Origin: DASWJQ01 sp036397095
GTDB lineage: Bacteria; Chloroflexota; Anaerolineae; Anaerolineales; E44-bin32
Direction: 5' to 3'
DNA length: 56,453 bases
NCBI GenBank assembly: GCA_036397095.1
Contig: DASWJQ010000178.1
Coordinates: 1 to 56,453 of the forward strand
Within the stretch, counting starts at the first letter, position 1, and each line of letters starts with the position of its first letter. Made by a program: the position numbers and the translations under genes. Positions 48,425-56,453 of the stretch are shown piece after piece. Below the pieces are notes generated by a model. The model was not told where the DNA came from. It ran no database searches and was given only the letters and a program-made list of their open reading frames with translations.

Positions 48425-49468
48425 TCAGACCACGCCAGCGAAGAAGTCGAGCACTTTGGCGACGGCCGCGTCGTCAATCCAGTAGTGCGTCACCAACCGC
48501 ATCTCACGATCGCCTCGCCCGGTGAGGCGGATGCCGTGTTGCGCCGCGCGCTTGATGACCTCGGCCGAGACCGGCGCCCCATCGGGCTCGAATCTGAGAT
48601 AAACCATGTTGGTCGCCGGTTGTGGATTGAGCACTTGGATTCCGGCGATCTGCGCAAGCCCCTCGGCCAGGCGCTGGGCGCGGTCATGATCCTCAGACAG
48701 CCGGTCGGCATGCTGCTCGAGCGCCACGATGCCGGCGGCGGCCAAGACACCAGCCTGGCGCATGCCGCCGCCGAGGATCTTGCGCGCCCGGCGAGCCTGC
48801 TCGATGAATTCTGTTGAACCGCACAACAGCGAGCCGACGGGAGCACACAGACCCTTGGACAGGCAAAAGGTGATGGAGTCGGCGGCAGACGCCAGTTGGG
48901 CAACCGGCACACCCAGGGCAGCCGCCGCGTTAAAGATGCGGGCGCCATCGATGTGCAGCTTAAGGCCATGCCGGGCCGCCAGCTCGCCAACGCTGCCCAG
49001 GTAGTCGAGGGGCAAGACCGCTCCCCAGCACAGATTGTGCGTGTTCTCAAGACAGATCAGGCGGCTTCGCGGGTAATGCGGGTCGTCACCGCGAATGGCC
49101 GCTTCGATCGCCTCCAGGGCCAGTTTGCCATCAGGCTGGTTGGGCACGGTGCGCGGCTGCACTCCGGCCAGGGCCGCCATACCGCCGGCCTCGAACATCA
49201 CCTGGTGGGCCCTATCGCCCAGGATGGCCTCGTCGCCGCGGCGGCAATGGGCCAGCGCAGCTGCCAGGTTGCCCATGGTCCCTGAGGCGACGAATAGGGC
49301 CGCTTGTTTGCCCAACCGCGCGGCCGCCATCGCTTCCAGCCGGTTAACAGTTGGGTCGTCCCCAAACACATCATCGCCAACCTCGGCCTCGGCCATCGCC
49401 CGCCGCATGGCAGCCGTCGGCTGGGTCACCGTATCGGAACGCAGGTCAATCCAATTCATGTCGGTCAC
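48425..49468 (-). CDS. ltaE: low-specificity L-threonine aldolase
   Basis: A 347-residue PLP enzyme splitting threonine to glycine and acetaldehyde. MNWIDLRSDTVTQPTAAMRRAM opens it, GDDVFGDDPTVNRLE follows, the PLP-lysine lies in TFCLSKGLCAPVGS, and HIDGARIFNAA and GGGMRQAGVLAAAG are standard. The GTG at 49468 sits in a GTGA overlap with the rluD stop; ATG at 49459 is an alternative. It is the last gene of the T-box-controlled operon. Confidence 0.92.
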   Translation of the reverse strand: MTDMNWIDLRSDTVTQPTAAMRRAMAEAEVGDDVFGDDPTVNRLEAMAAARLGKQAALFVASGTMGNLAAALAHCRRGDEAILGDRAHQVMFEAGGMAALAGVQPRTVPNQPDGKLALEAIEAAIRGDDPHYPRSRLICLENTHNLCWGAVLPLDYLGSVGELAARHGLKLHIDGARIFNAAAALGVPVAQLASAADSITFCLSKGLCAPVGSLLCGSTEFIEQARRARKILGGGMRQAGVLAAAGIVALEQHADRLSEDHDRAQRLAEGLAQIAGIQVLNPQPATNMVYLRFEPDGAPVSAEVIKRAAQHGIRLTGRGDREMRLVTHYWIDDAAVAKVLDFFAGVV

Positions 49469-50412
49469 TTGAGGTCCTCGAGAATCGTCTGCGGGTCGAG
49501 ACCCAGATCCGAAAGCGCCTTACGGAAATCGATCGGCAAGGGGGCGACGAAGGTCCGACGACCCTCGGCGCCGGGCGGCAGCAGTTCAAGGCTGTAGGCG
49601 TGAAGCAGTTGGCGCTTCGCCGCCAGACTGGGCGACGGCTTGCCATAAGTCCGATCTCCAACCACCGGAGTCCCCAGGAAGGCCAGATGGACACGGATCT
49701 GGTGTGTCCGGCCGGTCTCGGGGGAGACATTCAGCAAGGCATGAAGCTTGGTGCCAGCCAGTGTGTGATAGATGCTGACGGCCCGGCGCCCCTGTTCATC
49801 CGGCACGATCGCCATCCGGGTGCGGTGAACCTGATCCCGTGCGATGGCGGCCTCGATCCGGCCTGCCGCCGTCGGAGGATGCCCATCCACAAGGGCTAGA
49901 TACTGCTTCTTGACCGTTCGCTGACGGAATTGGTCTTGCAGCATCTGATGGCTTTCGTCGTCCTTGGCCAGCAGGATGACACCCGAGGTGTCCTTATCGA
50001 GCCGATGGACGACGCCGGGCCGCCGAACGCCGCCTACGCCGCGCATCGTGGGCGCGTGCGCCAGGGCCGCCTGCACCAGCGTTGACCGGCGGTTGCCGGC
50101 CCCAGGGTGCACGACCATCCCGGGTGGCTTGTTGACCACCAGCAGGTGATCATCCTCATAAATGACGTCGAGCGGAATGGGCTCAGGGACAAGATGGGAC
50201 GGTTCCGGCGGTGGGACGCGGGCCACCACTTGCTCGCCACCAGCCAGACCGGTGGATGCTTTGTCGACAACCAGCCCATCGACGCGCACTTGGCCCTGCC
50301 GAATCAGTCGCTGCCAGCGTGAGCGGGATATTTCGGGCCCCAGTTGTGCCAGCAGTTGATCCAGCCGGCCGCCTGGCGCCAGCACCTCAAAACGAACGGT
50401 GGTGTCAGTCAC
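49465..50412 (-). CDS. rluD: RluD-type 23S rRNA pseudouridine synthase
   Basis: A 315-residue enzyme converting uridine to pseudouridine in rRNA. An S4-like N-terminal RNA-binding domain (RLDQLLAQLGPEISRSRWQRLIRQGQVRVDG) is followed by the catalytic domain with DDHLLVVNKPPGMVVHPG, the essential Asp in VHRLDKDTSGVILLAK and GRTHQIRVHLAFLGTPVVGDRTYG. GTG at 50412 overlaps the lspA stop (GTGA). The exact RluA/C/D subtype is not settled but the S4 domain favours RluD/YlyB. Confidence 0.9.
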   Translation of the reverse strand: MTDTTVRFEVLAPGGRLDQLLAQLGPEISRSRWQRLIRQGQVRVDGLVVDKASTGLAGGEQVVARVPPPEPSHLVPEPIPLDVIYEDDHLLVVNKPPGMVVHPGAGNRRSTLVQAALAHAPTMRGVGGVRRPGVVHRLDKDTSGVILLAKDDESHQMLQDQFRQRTVKKQYLALVDGHPPTAAGRIEAAIARDQVHRTRMAIVPDEQGRRAVSIYHTLAGTKLHALLNVSPETGRTHQIRVHLAFLGTPVVGDRTYGKPSPSLAAKRQLLHAYSLELLPPGAEGRRTFVAPLPIDFRKALSDLGLDPQTILEDLK

Positions 50413-50972
50413 CCCATCGATTGTTCGAACTCGGTCATGGCCCCATCGCCATCCGGTGGATCGCCGGCCCGGTCGAGCCCGGTTCCACTTTGCTGTCGTT
50501 CTTCGAGCCACATGGTCAACACCAGCACTGCCACGCCGCATGAGATGGCGGCGTCGGCCACGTTGAAGACCGGGATCGGCCCGACCGCAACAAAATCGGT
50601 GACTGGCCCTCGCGTGATACGGTCGATCAGATTGCCGATGGCCCCACCCAACTGGAGCATCAGCGCCAGCCGCAGCCAGAAGTGCCCGGCCTCGAGGCGC
50701 GGGTAGTAGAACAGGATGCCGACCACGACGATGACGGCGATGACAGCGATAATCCGGCCGCCATCGGGGAATACGCCGAAGGCAGCCCCGGTATTGCTCC
50801 AGTGCACAATGCGCAGGATGGAGCCAAGCGCCGGGATGGGCGTTACCGACTGGCCAAAGGCAAGCTCGGTGCGCACCAGGTGCTTACTCCACTGGTCGAG
50901 CGCGATGATCAGGCCGGCCCCAAGGGCGAGTTCCAGGTAACGGCGCAAATACTTCAACAGGTACGCTCCCAT
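50409..50972 (-). CDS. lspA: lipoprotein signal peptidase
   Basis: A 187-residue aspartyl peptidase that removes lipoprotein signals. Four hydrophobic helices; conserved blocks ALDQWSKHLV, NTGAAFG, QLGGAIGNLIDR with the first catalytic Asp region, and VFNVADAAIS with the second Asp. The hydrophilic C-terminal tail (about residues 157-187) is longer than usual. It lies 58 nt behind ileS and overlaps rluD, the common lspA-rluD pairing. Confidence 0.95.
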   Translation of the reverse strand: MGAYLLKYLRRYLELALGAGLIIALDQWSKHLVRTELAFGQSVTPIPALGSILRIVHWSNTGAAFGVFPDGGRIIAVIAVIVVVGILFYYPRLEAGHFWLRLALMLQLGGAIGNLIDRITRGPVTDFVAVGPIPVFNVADAAISCGVAVLVLTMWLEERQQSGTGLDRAGDPPDGDGAMTEFEQSMG

Positions 50973-51030
50973 GCGGGTCCGGCGAAGCTGGTTCGACAGG
51001 GGTGCAATCCTATCACAGCCAACGGAGGCT

Positions 51031-54395
<3,365 letters not shown>

Positions 54396-54399
<4 letters not shown>

Positions 54400-55112
54400 T
54401 TCGCCGCCTCCAACGCAACGACCAGCCGCTTGTTTTCGGCGCCTTTGCTCATGTAATCCACGATCCGCATTCCCCCCACCTCGCCGGTTGCCGCCACATG
54501 CGTCCCGCCGTCGGCCTGCAAGTCCAATCCCTCGATTTCCACAACACGCACTTGTTGGATCCCCTCCGGCAGCAAGTTGATCTTGGTCCGGATCAGGTCG
54601 GGTATGGCGAAGGCCTCGGCCCGCGGCAGGATACGAGCCGACACGGCGCGATTATTGTCGACCTCCAGATTGACTTTGGCCTCGATTTCGTCGGCCAATT
54701 CTCGGCTCATCGACGAGAATTCGAAGTCCATCCGCCCCTTGCTCGGCTCCATATTGCCGCCGGTCACGCTGACACGGTAGTCACGCCAGATGACACCACA
54801 CAGGATGTGCATGGCGGTGTGGGTGCGCATTAGCTGGTAGCGCCGCTCCCAATCAAGAGTGGCCGAGATTTCTGCGCCGGCCGGCGGCCCCGCCAAATCG
54901 AGGAGATGGACCAAGTCCGAACCTTCTTTGCGGGCGCGCTTGACCTGCCAACGGTGCCCGTCGAGTTCCAGCCAGCCCTCGTCGGGTGGCTGCCCGCCGC
55001 CTCCCGGATAGAATGCTGTCCGATCCAATACAACCTGGTCAACCCCCGCCTGGGTTACTTTGGCGGTGAATTGGCGCAGGTAGCTGTCTTCGAAGTACAG
55101 CAGCTCGGTCAT
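54396..55112 (-). CDS. AlaX-like alanyl-tRNA editing domain protein
   Basis: A 238-residue protein of the AlaX family, which deacylates mischarged tRNA-Ala. HxxxH zinc ligands are H98 and H102 (HTAMHIL), and the second pair reads DGGTH (D201, H205) where Cys is more usual. FYPGGGGQPPDEG is the tRNA-acceptor-contact block and GGTHVAATGEVG the C-terminal signature. The ATG at 55112 has AGGAG ahead; the track of open frame extends into the leader but is not used. It is coupled to ileS by an ATGA overlap and follows the Ile T-box. Confidence 0.85.
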
Positions 55113-55137
55113 CGCATTCTCCTGCCGGACAGTGGGG

Positions 55138-55308
55138 TCAACCACGAAGTCACTGAGGGCACCAAGCGATCCTTTGGGGAGCACAATGGTGACCATGCTT
55201 GTAACAATCTGGCATCGCCAACCAAGACCCTGTCGAAAGCCGGGCGCGGACTGCCCTTCATTGTGTTCCATTCCTGTTCCTTGGTGCCCTTCGCGGCTTG
55301 GTGGTTGA
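55138..55308. repeat. long imperfect inverted repeat in the ileS operon leader
   Basis: Outer arms 55138-55166 and 55280-55308 match at 24 of 29 positions, and inner arms 55178-55188 and 55259-55269 match at 10 of 11. Equal gaps of 10-11 nt between them are consistent with one hairpin or a MITE-like insertion of about 170 bp. The words TTGGTGCCCT and GTGGTTGA resemble dispersed repeats in related genomes. Confidence 0.6.
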
Positions 55309-55317
55309 GCCGGCCCG

Positions 55318-55600
55318 AAAAACAAAAGCTCCCGTCCCATCCGGGACGAGAGCAATTCGACTCCCGCGGTACCACCCCGCTACCCGCACAAAACGGGCAC
55401 TCGATCGAGGACGGCCTGGGCTTATCCTCGCGCTCGGCTAACGGCGAGCGAGTCCGGCTTCCTTACTAGCCTGCGGCGTTCAGGTTGCGGCTCCGGAGGG
55501 ATTTTCAGCGGGAGACCCTGGCCCAGCTCGCACCTACCTGGGTTCGCTTTCAGGGGGGATCCGGCCTACTCGTCTCCATCAACACCAGATCATTCGGTTG
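55318..55600 (-). promoter_or_regulatory. isoleucine T-box riboswitch with terminator
   Basis: Minus-strand leader with the T-box core GGGTGGTACCGCG (55377-55365), which pairs with uncharged tRNA acceptor ends. The competing terminator stem is GCTCTCGTCCC / GGGACGGGAGC around GGAT (55353-55328), followed by TTTTGTTTTT. Stem I has GATGGAGACGAGTAGG near its 5' side. The specifier loop reads GAAAATC with ATC at 55502-55500, an Ile codon. It reads ahead into the AlaX-like and ileS genes. In low charged tRNA-Ile the antiterminator forms and the operon is transcribed. Confidence 0.88.
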
Positions 55601-55605
55601 GGGCG

Positions 55606-55614
55606 ATTATGCCA
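55606..55614 (-). promoter_or_regulatory. extended -10 for the T-box transcript
   Basis: Minus-strand TGGCATAAT: CATAAT at 55611-55606 with the TG of the extended element just before. A start near 55599 gives a leader of the right length for a T-box. Confidence 0.45.
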
Positions 55615-55630
55615 TAGCGATCAGGGTCGG

Positions 55631-56032
55631 TCAATGACCGAGCAACTTGACGGTCGCCTGGCGGGGCTGTTCTTTGTAAACGACTCGCCGAAAAGGTTCG
55701 GCCAGCTGCTGGGCTTCATCACGCAGCCGCATCATGCGGGCGTCCTTGGCCTTCCAGCGCCCGGCGACCTGGCGCATGACCAATTGGCTGTCTCCCCGAA
55801 TCTCTAGCTCGACTGCCGCCGGGTTCTGTTCCATCCCGGCCAGAAACGCGTGCAGCGCGCGCAGCGCGGCAATCAGGCTCAGGTATTCGGCCTCATTGTT
55901 GGTGCCCCGGCCAAACTCAAGCCGCTCGGTGATCCCCTTGGTCGTGGTCCAAGGCCGGATGTGATACGAACCATACGCGGGGCCCGGATTGCCCCGGCTG
56001 CCGCCGTCGAAAACGATCGTGTAGCGTGTCAC
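55631..56032 (-). CDS. RNase H-like protein
   Basis: A 133-residue RNase HI-fold protein cutting RNA in RNA/DNA hybrids. IVFDGGSRGNPGPA holds the first Asp, RGTNNEAEYLSLIAAL the Glu, and IRGDSQLVMRQV the second Asp. It is compact and lacks the C-terminal hybrid-binding extension; the fourth acidic residue is not obvious. GTG at 56032 is the chosen start, with GAGGGG upstream; the frame is open further. It follows the metallo-beta-lactamase-fold gene by 29 nt and precedes the T-box leader. Confidence 0.85.
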   Translation of the reverse strand: MTRYTIVFDGGSRGNPGPAYGSYHIRPWTTTKGITERLEFGRGTNNEAEYLSLIAALRALHAFLAGMEQNPAAVELEIRGDSQLVMRQVAGRWKAKDARMMRLRDEAQQLAEPFRRVVYKEQPRQATVKLLGH

Positions 56033-56061
56033 CCGCGAGCCCGCCCCTCGACTACCATCGG

Positions 56062-56453
56062 CTAGGCGACCAGCTTCTGCTTTTCGGGGAACCACATGCC
56101 GAACAGGGCCTCGATATTGCGTTGGTGGAGCTCCTCGGCCAAACCGCCGAGCAGAATCCGGCTCTTGCCGCAATCCTCGATTTCGAGCTCTCCGAGCACT
56201 TCACTTGGGTCCTTGCGCCGTCCGGCTTTGCGCACGTGTTTGGCGACGGCACTAAGGTAGGCCAGGTTTTCCTTGACAGCTGTCCCGACCTCGCCGCGCA
56301 GTATGACGTCGCCATGACCCTGGACCAGGCTTTCGAGTTTCATCTTGGGCAGTCGTTTGAGACTATCGACCATCTGGTCGTAGTCGCCATCAACCAAGAA
56401 CGGAACCGGCATCATGATGTCACCGGAGAACAACACGCGATCTTCGCTTATCA
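56062..56453 (-). CDS. metallo-beta-lactamase-fold hydrolase, N-terminus beyond the window
   Basis: The C-terminal about 130 residues of an MBL-fold metalloenzyme. RVLFSGDIMMPVPFLVDGD carries the bridging Asp of the second metal region, and SLVQGHGDVILRG the last His. The rest is helical with basic and acidic stretches. The zinc-binding HxHxDH motif would lie upstream, outside the window, so the substrate cannot be inferred. The frame runs off the window edge. Confidence 0.8.
   Translation of the reverse strand, partial: ISEDRVLFSGDIMMPVPFLVDGDYDQMVDSLKRLPKMKLESLVQGHGDVILRGEVGTAVKENLAYLSAVAKHVRKAGRRKDPSEVLGELEIEDCGKSRILLGGLAEELHQRNIEALFGMWFPEKQKLVA

Noticed and set aside
55113..55355. Extended AlaX frame starting in the leader
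   Set aside because: It would translate through the inverted repeat and start next to the terminator; ATG at 55112 with AGGAG is better.

Overview
This window looks like a chromosomal segment of a GC-rich, probably anaerobic or facultative bacterium. It is best explained as Chloroflexota (Anaerolineae-like). That assignment is inference. It rests on a mevalonate-pathway decarboxylase beside rseP, a topoisomerase I with an N-terminal zinc-ribbon extension, two 2-oxoacid:ferredoxin oxidoreductases, a DtxR-FeoB-FeoA iron uptake operon, a complete hypABFCDE set, and an Ile-type T-box. No rRNA or conserved marker is present to prove the phylum. I see no prophage, insertion sequence or CRISPR array. 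The content is mostly housekeeping, in tightly packed operons with many 4-nt ATGA/GTGA/TTGA overlaps.

Layout. 1-96: end of a tRNA-His gene and a hairpin. 66-669: gene-poor. 670-4009: small ORF, mvaD, rseP, HEAT-repeat protein. 4031-6376 (minus): radC and an M23 peptidase fused to a barrel-like domain. 6504-6998: zinc-ribbon membrane protein. 7091-8899 (minus): enolase and a deaminase. 8954-13223 (plus): acyltransferase, cysteine desulfurase, mnmA, a small membrane protein and a BMP-like lipoprotein. 13233-14330 (minus): Tat-type L,D-transpeptidase. 14448-15281: DUF948-like and YtxH proteins. 15379-17007 (minus): nnr. 17172-18813: dGTPase and greA. 18901-26424 (minus): osmC, thiI, dprA, manC, topA and a two-TM protein.

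26772-29680 (plus): four-subunit ketoacid:ferredoxin oxidoreductase plus a small Cys-rich protein. 30427-35918 (minus): ZIP transporter, then nifJ with a dihydroorotate-dehydrogenase-like gene. 36298-39408: DtxR regulator, FeoB and a Cys-rich FeoA fusion, followed directly by hypABFCDE (39448-45291). 45320-45678: decayed nagA-like remnant. 45848-47319 (minus): a 32-residue membrane ORF, corA and tRNA-Asp. 47423-48421: epimerase. 48425-55600 (minus): an Ile T-box controlling an AlaX-like editing protein, ileS, lspA, rluD and a threonine aldolase. 55631-56453 (minus): an RNase H-like protein and a truncated metallo-beta-lactamase-fold protein.

How it fits together. Two ferredoxin-linked oxidoreductases, iron import and hydrogenase maturation suggest ferredoxin-based redox metabolism, though no hydrogenase structural gene lies here. 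Cysteine desulfurase, MnmA and ThiI form a tRNA-thiolation theme. The most unusual signals are the Ile T-box ahead of an AlaX-IleRS pair, the non-canonical IleRS signature motifs, a long imperfect palindrome inserted behind that T-box, a recurring promoter geometry that predicts leaderless mRNAs, and small or fused Cys-rich proteins in the oxidoreductase and Feo operons.
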